DNA from: Paraphysomonas bandaiensis
Taxonomy: Eukaryota > Chrysophyceae
Direction of reading: 5' to 3'
Assembly (NCBI GenBank): GCA_965644295.1
Contig: CBFFRP010000041.1
Coordinates: forward strand, 1 to 64,000
Length of the DNA: 64,000 nt
Part shown: positions 48,264-59,348 of the stretch, piece by piece
Numbering within the stretch: the stretch's first letter is position 1
Layout: each line of letters begins with the position of its first letter
The notes under the pieces: model-generated
Seen by the model: only the letters and a program-made list of their open reading frames with translations
The model's database searches: none
Told to the model about the DNA's origin: nothing
Position numbers and translations under genes: made by a program

Positions 48264-48701
48264 TTAAACAGCCATTTCCTCAACTGGGCGGACAACGAGG
48301 TCGATTTCATCCTCCCATGTATCACCCACGCATATATCGCCATGTCCACAGCACTCGTACCTCTCCATCAAAGTGATCTTCTTATTCTCAGCTGCCTCTT
48401 TGGTGCCATACACTCCAATCACCCGCAGAGATTTCTGTTTCCAATTTCTTCCCTGTCCCTTACCAGCTCCACAGATCCAGAGAAGGACATGTGGAGTGTC
48501 TTTCTTTGGTACTTTCTTGGGTACTCTCTTTGCAGCCGGTGCAGTTGTAGCAGCACGAGGAGCTGTGGTTGTTGCAGGACGAGAAGTGACAGCCGCAGGC
48601 GGAGGGGCTGTGGTAGTCGCAGATGAAATGGATTCGATTTGGCGCTTCCCTGTAACCGAAGAAGGGACTGTTAAATCAATAAATTCGTGGTTACTACTCA
48701 T
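48264..48701 (-). CDS. Small unrecognised protein with conserved-looking Cys/His block
   Basis: One exon, ATG at 48701, 145 residues. The N-terminal half is Ala/Thr/Pro-rich linker with a basic end (AAKRVPKKVPKKD). The C-terminal ~75 residues look globular: VLLWICGAGKGQGRNWKQKS, LRVIGVYGTKEAAENKK, then RYECCGHGDICVGDTWEDEI. The CC-x-H-x-D-x-C pattern could be a metal site, but too few ligands are seen to claim a zinc finger. No signal peptide or membrane segment. I do not recognise the family. Coding potential is supported by the ordered composition and the flanking gene-like spacing. Confidence 0.6.
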   Translation of the reverse strand: MSSNHEFIDLTVPSSVTGKRQIESISSATTTAPPPAAVTSRPATTTAPRAATTAPAAKRVPKKVPKKDTPHVLLWICGAGKGQGRNWKQKSLRVIGVYGTKEAAENKKITLMERYECCGHGDICVGDTWEDEIDLVVRPVEEMAV

Positions 48702-48874
48702 CCTTCAGCACAGTGAACACTATACAACACTCTGTTCTCAGCTTCGTCTCTTATGCATGCTTCACTCTTGTATCAGTGAGGTATTTGAATTTTAAAGAAC
48801 AAAAAAGTGGTGTGTGAATGTACTGCTGTACGTATGGTATACCGGTACACTGTATACTATTGTCTAAAAAATAT

Positions 48875-48893
48875 GGTAAAAAAAAACAAAAAC
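48875..48893 (-). terminator. RNA polymerase III T-run terminator of the 5S gene
   Basis: Directly after the 5S 3' end, the minus strand reads G, five T, G, nine T: a strong Pol III termination signal. Confidence 0.85.
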
Positions 48894-49010
48894 GGACAGT
48901 ACCCGGACTTCGCACGTGGTCACCCACCGTACTACTAACCGGGCCAGATGCAACTTAACTTCCGCGAGCGGAACGAGAGCGGGTGCGGTTTGCATTGTAT
49001 GACCGTCCAT
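48894..49010 (-). rRNA. 5S rRNA: 5S ribosomal RNA
   Basis: The minus strand from 49010 to 48894 (about 117 nt) aligns with eukaryotic 5S rRNA over its full length: GGTCATAC near the 5' end, CACCCGCTCTCGTTCCG, CGGAAGTTAAG (loop/box A region), GGTTAGTA and GGGTGACCAC (box C region). The terminal helix closes, with 5' GGACGGT pairing with 3' ACTGTCC (one G-U). An oligo-T terminator follows immediately. It is a single copy here, not in an rDNA or 5S tandem array, and lies between the small unknown gene and the SNARE gene. Confidence 0.95.
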
Positions 49011-49408
49011 ACCGAGTAGACCAGTTTTGTGTTATAGAAATACAATACCGAATATGCATATCTTTGTAGGTGTTTTTGTGTATAGTTCCGTATACTGTTG
49101 GATATATACACATACAGTACATACACATATACACACCTGTAGATTAGGTGTAGGTGTATGTATGCTGTGTATGTATGTGCATCTACAACGTAGATACGTA
49201 GATTGCATAGAGAGCAGAGTTTATATATTGCAGTGTTGTGCATTGCATGTGTTCCATATACTCTTAGATGCATCATTTTATTTAAGGACCTCGAAATCTA
49301 ACCAGTGAAACACACTACACCAGACACTACTTGCTTTGTTTACTGCATATCTATCTTATATCAACTCCATCATAACCAGACACAGTACTATACAATAACA
49401 TACTAACA
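49011..49408. other. Intergenic between 5S and the SNARE gene
   Basis: About 400 bp with GTGTATATACACAT-like alternating purine/pyrimidine words near 49080-49190. No gene seen. It includes the upstream regions of both neighbours. Confidence 0.4.
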
Positions 49409-50165
49409 ATGAAATCACCTCTACTCACTAGGAGACTGGCTTGTATTTGTATAGGAAGACTCTCTGGTCCATGTATTGTTGCATCTGCCAGTACAGGAAA
49501 TGATACACAGCATGTTTTATCTGATGCTCAGAAGGAGATATATGCAATTGCCGGAGATGGTTCCATAGAACTCCAGTCTCATTCGAACTTTTCATGTGGA
49601 AACAATTATACCTGCCATTATAATGTGGACAGTGATGGAATTATTATTGCTGTTGTTGCTGATTTAAAATATCCTCCACGAGTTGCGTTCAGTATGGTGG
49701 ATGAGGTGAAGTCTGCATTCATGGAACAGTACCAAGATCGAATATTTGAAGTTGGTCAGCATGAATTAGATGTTTCCGCCCACTCCATGCTCACATCATT
49801 TTTGGACAAGTACGAAGATTTAGAGAGTATTGACGCTATCTCCAGTGCACAACAAAAGTTAGAAGCTGTTAAAGGGACAATGTCTGAAAATATTACTCTC
49901 TCTCTCCAGAACCTTGACAGAACTGATAAAGTAATGACTATGGCAGAAGATATGAATAAGGATGCTATGGTTTTTAAAAGAAACGCGAAGACATTGCGTG
50001 AAAGAGTATGTTGCAGAGCATATAAGGTTAATTTCACATTGCTTTATACTTATTTCCTGACACGTATGTTTACAGTGGACTGTAATTGTGGTCTTGGTTG
50101 TGCTGTGTATACTGGGGGCAATAGTTGGACTCATACTTTATTTTGCTGACTCCTCAAAGAAGTAA
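49409..50165 (+). CDS. Longin-type R-SNARE (VAMP7-like)
   Basis: Vesicle SNARE for endosomal/vacuolar or plasma-membrane fusion. Exons 49409-50026 and 50076-50165 join in frame for 235 residues. Residues 1-120 resemble a longin domain (SNFSCGNNYTCHYNVDSDGIIIAVVADLKYP, then FSMVDEVKSAFM). Residues ~145-205 are the SNARE motif, with Arg at the zero layer within LQNLDRTDKVM. A juxtamembrane CCRAYK precedes one C-terminal transmembrane segment (WTVIVVLVVLCILGAIVGLIL) and a short SSKK end. I placed the donor after CCRAYK because it keeps the family spacing between motif and membrane anchor. An earlier GT (after LRER) would remove six residues. The CC pair could be palmitoylated. Confidence 0.9.
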
Positions 50166-50836
50166 ATCATTTTCACACATATCGGGTTCAATTATCAATT
50201 TCAGGGCTTGTAAGAGCTTGCAGTAGGTGTATATTGGCTTTCCATATTATGTAATTGCTTTACGTAGACGTAAACTATGACTGTGGTAATAGACATGGAA
50301 GTATTAAAATATAGTAATGATTCAAATTTGTATTGTTTTTGTCATATTTAGAGTTGAGTAACTGCATATGATGGGGTACAGCATAGAGCATAGGATTGTA
50401 TTTTGTATTTAGGCACACACAAGAGTGAATAAAGAATTGATCTTAGTAATAATAAATCAATGTTGAGATTATTAGAGTGTAAAGTGTGTTGGAAATTGCT
50501 CATTATTCACTAGATCACAGAGAGAATTTTGTCGTAAGACTAAATAGATTTATTAATATCGTTTACACGAATTGTGATAAACAACACTAACTCATTTTGT
50601 CCCACCCATAATATCCTACATATGCGAACCTCTCGATACTAAACATATCTTGAAAGATCAAACTATTTCAGTTTCTCAATATCATCACAGCATTTCTACA
50701 TCACTATATTTCACTGTATTTTGTACATTGTCTTCAAGTGACATACTGAATATACTAGAATAAGATCCATATTCTAATAAAGTGATGAACACAGGGCAGT
50801 GAGAATTATGAATAAAAATATAAAACATAACTATCA

Positions 50837-51350
50837 TCCCTCAACAAAGCCGGACTCGCACCTTTTTGTGGTGATCTGGGGGATAAATACCGGAGAGATT
50901 ATCTCTGGGAAACTAACGTGAGTCGCAAACATAGTCAGCTGATATTCCTCTGCCCACTCATAGCCGAATGCTTGTGTGGTACAAGGGACACCAATAAGTG
51001 TCACTTGTGTACACGTCTTTGGGCCCTGACAAATAAACAGGCATCCGGGAATGGGCTAACCTCAAGGGCATTCGGGACAGGGCCCACCTGAAGGGTAACC
51101 GGGGTATTGGGCTGCCTGCTGAAGTCAAGCATCCGGGATGTTCACCTTAAGAACTCAGAGCGGAAGTGGTCGCACCTTGGTGCTTGCGGCGACGCACAAG
51201 CAGCTTTCGCAGCGTTAAATAGTAGGATAAAAAAGTGTGCACTGATTAGTTACAGGTAGAGGTCTAACTAGTTTGTCTAGCATTCATCTAGCTACTAATA
51301 AGTTGGTGCAGGTTTTTTAACGCCTATTGCTAATAATAATAGAAGTGTAA
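50837..51350. repeat. Dispersed repeat, copy B
   Basis: Same family and orientation as 40093-40545. Copy B is longer in the middle (extra GGGCATTCGGGACAGGGCC segment). Words at its right end (AACGCCTATTGCTAATAATA) reappear inverted at about 52145-52175, suggesting that two copies or the two ends of one element lie here. Confidence 0.85.
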
Positions 51351-51734
51351 CTGATAATGACGACGATATGAGACGATCGCGTATCTTCAACAGATACTCT
51401 CTCTAATTCAGTTTATGATATATTTCATTGAACATTATAACTCAATGATACAATCTTGTATTAAGCTGAATTCTAATAGAGTGAGAGAAATCCTTCGGAT
51501 CTTATTTTAGTTATCACTGGAGGGGTCAGGGGTAAATATAAGAAGATAGAAGATATACTATAAGGATGAAGTTGCTAGTTTAAAGATTGTTGATATGTAA
51601 TGAATGAATTGCAAACTATGCATCAAGTTGTTACTGATCTGTCATATGAAATCGCAGCCACATTGAAATAAGATTTATAGCTATAGCTAGCCTTAATGTT
51701 TAATGAAAGATATATGCTTCGTATTCTAATAAAC

Positions 51735-51945
51735 ATCACATTAAGAATAAAGCCTAATAGTATAATAGCAAGACACAGTTGAATAGATCATTAGAACCAA
51801 TCATACATTAGCTTATCTTGTACAGTCGTGTATCTTATATAGCCTGGTAATTATATATAGTCAGTGATAATTCATTGTATTAGCTCGTTGTATTTTGTAT
51901 TCACGCGTTAAGAGATATACGTAAGTCAATGCATCTTAATATATT
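51735..51945. repeat. Dispersed repeat related to 27385-27580
   Basis: Shares ordered blocks with 27385-27580 in the same orientation, including TTGAATAGATCATTAGAACC and TATTCACGC. No open frame. Likely a decayed transposable-element fragment. Confidence 0.8.
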
Positions 51946-53143
51946 GGCGATTTAATGAAGAGTTGGTGTTAGGATAAAAAGACTGTCGCTAAAGACCTTA
52001 ATATATTATATCAAATTTCAGAAACTATTTATTTGAATTACGTATCACTGGTTTGTTACCCACGGGTGTACTTGATTCGTTGCATAATTTTTTACTAAAA
52101 GGTATAATATGTATTTAACATGTTATAATATTATAGTAATTAATGTCTTACTAATAGCAATAGGCGTTTAAGAGTCAGGACTAATTTAGCATTGCTATTT
52201 AACTTACTAGTGTTTAACGTATTTCAAACTAACATAACAATATATTATTGGACATATTTGTTTCTTTTTTGCTTTGCACTCAGTTTCATGAGACGACCAT
52301 TCAATAGCTAAAACAGAATCCGAAGTGTTTCTCTCTCTCATGTGAGTGCTTTAGAATTAGTTATCCTATTCCCGTATATTGCAAAGTATTGTGATATTAG
52401 CAATAGACTTGTAATATTGGATTCAAGTGGGCTTACAAACAGTTGAGTCGTTCACATATAAAGAGAAGTCTGTTAGACCGGGTGGGTGAAATTTCAAGCT
52501 TGTGTTATTAATAAAGTTCAAGCTCGGGTTAACTCCGAAACACTCTTTGATCTAGTTACTAGTTACACTTCTTCTGATATCCTCATTTGAAGTAAACATT
52601 ATATTATATAGGTCGTACCTTATACCTTATACCTTATATCAATAATGCACTTTTCACCATATACATCACTTACGACTTACTACTACATTTGGTATTCATG
52701 GAAGCATTAGCCTTTATATGTTTATATCATATACATTATGTATTCCAGCAATTACAGTAGATCTAGAATTTATAATTCAAGCTTAAATCTATTTTCTGTA
52801 TTTGATCCATGATAGCATTTATTAAAAATTTGTACAGCAATCCCCTGATCCCCTGTATTCGGAAAAAAATAGCGTTTACTGTTTTCTGGAACTACTTTAC
52901 GCCACAATTACTACCGCGAGGAAAATATGCCTAGGGGCTAAGGTGTTGCTTGTAGGATGTAGAAAAACTAGTACACCTGGATGTAAAAGTACATAATTAT
53001 AGCTGCATCGTGAAAGTTGGCATAGAAGTGACAGAACATTCAGAGTCTATGATTTCAACACGAAACAATTCTAGCTACAATTCTACGATAGTACTCGTCC
53101 ATTCCAACGAAGTATCAATAGTGACAACGAGGATATTGTTGAA

Positions 53144-54714
53144 TTACCATCCTTCCGCATCGGTGCTCTGCTTCCAAGCATTGGTCTCTGCGGCAGCCTT
53201 TGCCTCAGCAGCTCCCAGCAGAGAGACGGGTTTCTGGCTTTGCGACCGGTCATACATATACTTGGCCATCCACTCCTCAGTTTCAGGTGCATCATCGGTG
53301 TCTGCGGACTGCTCATTCCAGGTCTCCGCAACATCTGCAGCAGCAGCTTCTTCTGCTCCAATTTGAGCGACAATTTTCTGAATATACCTCACTGCTTTGT
53401 TGACACCGTCCTGCTCCCCCACAACCAGCACATTCTGAGTTACAGACTGTGCACCTGGTATATGCACCGCGACTTTGAAGTTGTTCTGAATATGGCGGAT
53501 CTCGCTGCCCTTCGCGCCAATAATGTTGTTATACATTCGGGAGGGGATGTCCAGGGCAGAGTGCACGAGTCCAGGGTGAGTGACAGGGCTGTGAAAGAAT
53601 TGCTGAATCTCACGGATTACTTCCTTGGCGCGGGCGATGTTCTCGCGTGGCCCAGCAATCCCTATCTTAACAGTGGCCTTGTCATCCTTACCAGCTCCGA
53701 CAGGAATAGATACACGCACTCCTAGTTTATCTTGTAATGTCCTTATGCAAGAACCATTCTTCCCAATTATCTCCGAGAGATACCTACATGAATACAAACA
53801 ATAAGACATATACGCTACCTCGCGATACGGAACATCCGGAAGAAAAAATGAAGTAAAAATACTCACATACTGCCAACTGTTATAGAAGACTCTTGGAAAT
53901 TATCGCCCTCCAGGACACTCGCATAACCCTTTACGCATATCTCATCGATAATAGCTTTGGCCTTGTTGATAGCCTCTGCTGTGCCCACAACGGTCACACT
54001 GGTGGGGCCAGCATCGCGGTCCACCTTCGGCATTGTCAGCGTTACACCAGAAGCCTCTTGAATAGCCCGCAGGGTTACGCCTTTGGGTCCGATGAGGGCA
54101 CCAATTTTCTTGGCATCCACGGGAACCTTTACAGAGGCATGTTCTGGAGCGGATGGAACAGCTGCTTCAGAGGCTACCGGTGTAGATGCTTCCTTCTTTG
54201 CTTTCTTCGGCTTTTGCTTACGTTTGTCCTCTACGACATTCCAACCATCTGCTGCGGGCATAGCAGGAGTGGGAGCAGGCTCCACTACCTTGGGCTCCTT
54301 TGGCGCAGATACATCAGATGCTTCAATCGCGGCAGCCTCCGATTCTTTCTTCTTCTGCTTTGCTAATTTCTGTCTTTCCAACCTAGCGGCCCTCTGCTCA
54401 GGGGTTTCCTTAGATTTCTTTCCCTTTTTTTCGGTGGCTGCCGCTGGTGTGACAGCGTCAACTTCTGGAGTGGTGACCTTGACAGGCTCTTGAGGTTTGG
54501 GCGCAGGCGCAGCAGATTTTGTTGAGACTTTCTGCTGAGAAGAAGTATTCTTTTCTGTCTTGACTGTATCAGATTTCTTTTTAGATTGTTTCTTTGTCTG
54601 CTTATTATTGCTCTTTGGTGAAGTGTTCTGAGAACTCATACATACAACTACACCAACTAGAGTTGCAATAACCGCAGAGCCAGCAGCCAATACAGCTGCA
54701 TCAACTTCCACCAT
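53144..54714 (-). CDS. Three-KH-domain RNA-binding protein with N-terminal membrane anchor
   Basis: Likely binds RNA at a membrane surface; this is inferred from architecture, not from a recognised orthologue. Exons 53867-54714 and 53144-53783 join in frame for 495 residues. The ATG at 54714 gives a hydrophobic segment at residues ~6-26 (AAVLAAGSAVIATLVGVVV), followed by ~160 residues rich in Lys, Ala and Pro (KKKESEAAA, KRKQKPKKAKKE). Three KH domains follow with intact GxxG loops: IGPKG (~residue 210), IGKNG (~290) and IGAKG (~370). The C-terminus is acidic/Ala-rich and ends GW. The KH order recalls vigilin-type proteins, and an N-terminal anchor plus KH recalls AKAP1 and TDRKH at mitochondria. 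Confidence 0.85.
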
Positions 54715-55272
54715 AATGACTAATACGATTGAAAATAAGGTTTCAAACAATACGTGATGCTTTCAGAATATTGGGGTGTTCAAACAATGCAGTAAATAAG
54801 AGACAGCCAAGTGTTGAGAGGGCTGCCTATGCATGCAATAGCTTGCATGCATGTTGTGTGTGTGGGACTGTGTGACTATGTACGCTGCACCCCTCATACG
54901 GCCCTACATATATATACACTGTATATACCTCCCAGATACTGCTGTATTCTCTCCTATATTCCACACCTCACATCTTAGCCTTTTTTTTGCCTACATCTTT
55001 ATAACAATTTTTGATTGAAATTATACACTACAGTATGTAAAATTACACGGTATTGTTGTTTTTTATTACAAATACACGGGTTTTAGTAGAAAATATATGA
55101 TTATTATTAAAAAAAATTACAAAAATGCCGAAATTTGTCTATAGATTAAGTTGCGACTGTTTCAATGTGATGTCCTGCAGTTTGATAGTGTCTCTTAAAG
55201 TAACAACAAGAGCCATAGATCTCCTCATTAGAGGCAATACAGGAGACTATTCAACAATATTATTGATCTAAT
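54715..55272. promoter_or_regulatory. Divergent intergenic region, KH / LRR genes
   Basis: About 560 bp with TGCATGCA palindromes (54830-54855) and T-rich stretches. Both promoters are expected here. No gene seen. Confidence 0.4.
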
Positions 55273-56725
55273 ATGAGTGAGAAACGTCTTGAAACACCTG
55301 CCCCTCCACCGGCTAGACTTCTTACTATGGAAATAGAATGTTTTCATAGAAAGATTAAAGAATTAGAAGGAAAATCATATAGAGAAGAAGAAGTAGCATT
55401 ATATCGTGCTGAGATTGTACTTCGTATTGATCTTTATCGTCTGTCTACTAGTGTAGCCTATACAAGGATATCAGATGTTCCTCGTATCGATAAGATGGCT
55501 CTAGTTAAATTATTTGAGAGTTTAGGGGGACACAGCTGGAAGAGAAAATTTGGCTGGACCGGACAGTCACAGACGTCTATTAAGCCTGCAATTGGAATGT
55601 TTGAAGCAGAAGCACAGCTATTTGATGGTGTCGAAACATCTGATAAGACTGTTACAGCACTTAAGTTAACCAACAACGCATGTGAGGGGGAGTTGCCTGG
55701 GAAAATTGGAGATCTATCAAATTTGACGACTCTGTATATCGATATTAATAACTTGGAAGGAAGTTTACCGCACGGATTAGGGCGTTTAGAGAAGCTTGAA
55801 TTTGTAAATCTTTCCTGCAATAATCTAGGCGGTGAAATAGATGAACGCTGTCTGACCAAACTCCGAACCCTCCGTATACTTGATTTATCGTTTAACAAAA
55901 TGACTGGGGAGCTACCCGATTGCTTTGACAGTGTGACAAAGCTACAAGATCTTAATTTGTCAGGTAATTCCTTTGAAGGCGCTTTACCGAACTCTATGGC
56001 CACACTTGTTAATCTTCGAAACTTAAAAATGTACTCGAATAATTTTTCTGGTCCACTCCCTCGATTCTTTATGTACTTTACTAACCTGCTTACCATAAAT
56101 ATGTCGCAAAACAAGTACGTGAATTATATTATTTCTTTAAATCTTGACAAGTTGTAGGTTTACTGGTGGGTTGAATCAACTATTCTCCTGTGTGAAACTA
56201 AAGCGGATATCTCTAAGTAATAACCTCCTAACTGAGCCCCTTGATGGTGGAATATCTGCATTACAAAGTTTAGAGTTGTTGTATTTGAATGGTAATTCAA
56301 TTGGTGGTAGAATACCGGTGGGGATATGTAATTTGAAGTTTTTGAAGTTCATCAATCTGTCGGACAACGAGCTTGTTGGTGCCTTACCTGAAGAATTTGG
56401 TAACATGTCATGGCTTAAACTTTGCACTTTGAGCAATAATCGCTTATGTGGGCCCATACCAAGCACGATATCAAAGCTTGTGAACCTCAGAGACTTCCAT
56501 ATATTTACTTCATCTAAATCAGAAACAATGTCCTTGCAAAGGGCTTTTACTAAGCACCTATTCGACCGTGTTTACTGCTGGGGCACGTCTGTGGGGATTG
56601 ACAATGTTACTTGGGAGTTGCCTACAATGGATGATATTGGCAATGTATTTGCTGCAAAGAAGAAACCGAAAAGTCGCTCAGAGTACGATGATGAAGATTC
56701 TGAGTCCTCTGATGAGGACAGTTAG
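55273..56725 (+). CDS. Plant-like leucine-rich-repeat protein
   Basis: Exons 55273-56114 and 56158-56725 join in frame through a 43-nt intron for 469 residues. An N-terminal helical region (residues 1-75) precedes MALVKLFESLGGHSWKRKFG, the cap-like segment seen before LRRs in plant and stramenopile proteins. About ten LRRs of ~24 residues follow with the plant-type LxGxLP signature (NNLEGSLPHGLGRLEKLEFV, NSFEGALPNSMATLVNLRNL, NELVGALPEEFGNMSWLKL, NRLCGPIPSTISKLVNLRD). The end is an acidic tail (DDEDSESSDEDS). There is no signal peptide, transmembrane segment or kinase domain, so it is probably a cytosolic or nuclear interaction protein rather than a receptor. Specific role unknown. Confidence 0.9.
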
Positions 56726-57975
56726 TAGTACTTGTGGTATAGATTAGTATATGTACAAGTTATCTTATCTGACTTGTATATGTTTCCAGTGTCTTTTAAC
56801 AGTGTTTGTTGTTGTGAGTTGTGAATGCATGTTGTATATTTTGTAATTAGAAGAGTATTTGCGACATAAACCCCAATGTATCTTGTTTTGAAGTAGTGCA
56901 ATATAGGCTTGTCCGATTCCACACAGACAGGGGTGATAATGGGATTTATCCATATACTTTTCTCTTTTCTCCAATATTATGCTATCGCTTCATAAATAGA
57001 ACGGCCTAAGTAGATAGCCCTTTATATGTAACATCCCATCCGTGCTGTCATCAAGGTTTGGTTTCATCTGCGTCAGGTGATGTAGGTGCTGCTCACTGCC
57101 CACATTTCTCCTGCAACTTCAGCACCATCCACTGAGCCGACTCCAAGTTTCTCTGCTTTTCAAAAGACGAAATGAATATATACACAACAGGAGAGTAAGT
57201 TGGTACTCAAGCATAAATGAGATGTGCTGGTATGATGTGTGTCGTACTAATAAACATTACTTCACTTAACATGGTTGATATCATTTCTTTTCTGTTCTTT
57301 GTTCTTGAAACTGCTACTATTATTACTATGTGTGTTCCTAATAATGGGGTAGGTTTAGTGAAAGAGATCTCTTTCGTATTAATCACAATATACTAACACG
57401 AATGCATATTATATATAATGATAACAACTATACTCCAAACTGACTGGAAGCTTAATCAGAGCCAGTAAAAATAAATAGTAATATAATATTTTTAAGACCA
57501 GTAATAACTCATAAATATATAGCAAAATATTGATATATTTTTGGGTTCTAGGAAGAAAGCATTAGCTTGACCCGTGTAGTAACTAGTAACTGGTTAGTAG
57601 ATGATACAACATGTCAACTAGTATTCCAACTTTTTGTCACTGTCGTTCTTATTCTCATCATGATCGAACGGCGCATCTGCCTCTGCTGAATATATGCTCC
57701 ACAACAGTAGCTGTACTGAATATGTGCTTGGTCGATCAATACTTGTTGTCAAGCTGTCGTCGTCACGTCTTGGTGGCTATGCAGCAGCATCATTTTTTAC
57801 ATTTGCCACTTCAACGGCACTATCCAGTGATCCAGCTTCTTCGTATTCGCAGCACCACCATGATCGCTAACAATAGCTTCCCAGCAGGCCTAATCTAGCC
57901 AGTAGCCACATGCATGTAGTCCACTCTTTGCACGTAAATTGCATAATACTCATGCTTGATGGTACAGTTTAATTC
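56726..57975. other. Convergent intergenic region, nothing supported
   Basis: 1.25 kb between the LRR and ubiquitin-like genes' 3' ends. A 95-codon plus-strand frame at 57611-57898 has an unusual His/Cys-rich composition and no recognisable similarity, so I do not call it a gene. Confidence 0.45.
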
Positions 57976-59348
57976 TTATATTAATTTATTTTGCACTACA
58001 GGACTACTACTAACTTCATCATTAGAACCTTGAAACTCTACATCACTAATGTCATCTATACTTTCATCGTAATAATCAGTGAGTTGGCTCCTCCCTGGGT
58101 CTACAACATTGAAAATTGTCTTTAATAGCTGTTTTGTCCAGCGCCACTCTCTTGTCAAATCTATGAACATTTCATTCATTGCCTCTGAACCTAGGTTGTT
58201 CTCCCAGCGCTCCCTTTCTGCGGCTATAGACTACATACAGAATTATAAAATCAGGCTTCAGACCGTGGAACAAGTACCTGAAGTGGTGCAGGCAGGATTG
58301 ATGTCACAAGTGGGTACTTGTGTGCGAGGGACAACATGAAATTTCGCAAAAACTAGATTCGACAGTGGTTAAGCACGCAACTCCATTTTACATCAGAGTA
58401 TACTTATACCTGAAACATAAAACGAACTGGCCTCAGGCGGGACAGCCACAACATAGGAACAGAAGATATGAATAGCTTCTTACTCATAAGAGAGTGCGAC
58501 CCGATATATCCATATCCCAAAAGGAGAGCAGAGTAGTACATAAGCGATCGCACATCATCCATGTTTGTATTAAAAAAATTGGCGAATGCTGCTGACAGGG
58601 GGCTGTATGAGGCTACTATACTTTCTGCATCCCCAGATGATCCCTTCGAATTCACTGTTGAATCCATGACTTCTGCGCTCTTCTCGGCCTCAATGGCGGA
58701 AGCTATGTCGCTAATATATTTGCTGTGCATAGTTTGGTTGAAAACGGAGAATATGTTCATATATTTTTTACTTTCTGTGTCTACTTCACCGATTGAGGTA
58801 GCCTCTTCAGAGTCACCTGTCGCTTGTATACGAGATGGATGCAAAAGGTGCGACAATTTACTATTTAAGTACACCTCTTGCGTGCATAAAGCTGCATACG
58901 CCTCCACAGCCTGGGACACACTCATCGGCTTGTTGTATATATTGGTTCCTGATATCATATCCAGCTGTATGACCAGAGATCGTGTGCGGACAGAACTTGA
59001 CAAGAGAGAACCCAACGTACGGTCATCGTGAAGCTGATTTAACCCAAAATACAATTCTTGTAGCTCTACAGGTGGATTACCAGGAAATTTCTTGTTGATG
59101 ATACTCTTCAATTCAGCAACTGTTACATCTGGAGACAAATCCAGTTTAATTTTTTTGTCGAGAAACTGAGATCCAAACTTGGAAACGACATGAACAGAAA
59201 CACGATCAGTTTCTTCTGCATTACCTCCACGAAAATATAATGCTTTTAGACCGATTGGTACAGAGGTATGTAGTGGTTTGAAGGCATTCAGTTGTCTGCA
59301 TTGCAATGGAGTCAGTAGTGTTAGAAACAGTACAATAGAAAGATGCAT
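57976..59348 (-). CDS. Signal-peptide protein with ubiquitin-like domain and membrane segment
   Basis: Exons 58410-59348, 58278-58352 and 57976-58230 join in frame for 422 residues. The two introns (57 and 47 nt) tie what look like two separate frames into one gene. The ATG at 59348 gives a signal-peptide-like start (MHLSIVLFLTLLTPLQCRQ). Residues ~48-115 read as a ubiquitin-like fold (VSVHVVSKFG, DVTVAELKSIINKKFPGNPP, LQELYFGLNQLHDDRTLGSL: the beta-hairpin, helix and hydrophobic LYFGLNQL strand). The middle is helical and charged. One or two hydrophobic segments lie near residues 275-305, and the C-terminus is acidic (YYDESIDDISDVEFQ). A membrane protein of the secretory pathway is likely. 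No family recognised beyond the Ubl. Confidence 0.75.

Larger units (their letters stand above)
50166..53143. other. 3-kb gene-poor region made of dispersed repeats
   Basis: No supported gene in almost 3 kb. It holds the dispersed repeats at 50837-51350 and 51735-51945 and an inverted fragment at 52140-52215. It is otherwise AT-rich. It probably represents nested, decayed mobile DNA between the SNARE and KH genes. Confidence 0.6.

Noticed and set aside
48830-49020. tRNA gene
   Set aside because: The sequence matches 5S rRNA end to end, and no cloverleaf or T-arm GGTTCRANYC box is present. No tRNA was found elsewhere in the window.
57611-57898. 95-codon plus-strand frame with ATG start
   Set aside because: His/Cys-rich but without ordered motifs, relatives or splice context.
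57976-58337. An independent ~104-residue minus-strand gene
   Set aside because: A splice from 58410 to 58352 joins it in frame to the signal-peptide/Ubl exon, and an in-frame stop lies just before its own ATG, so one gene is the simpler reading.
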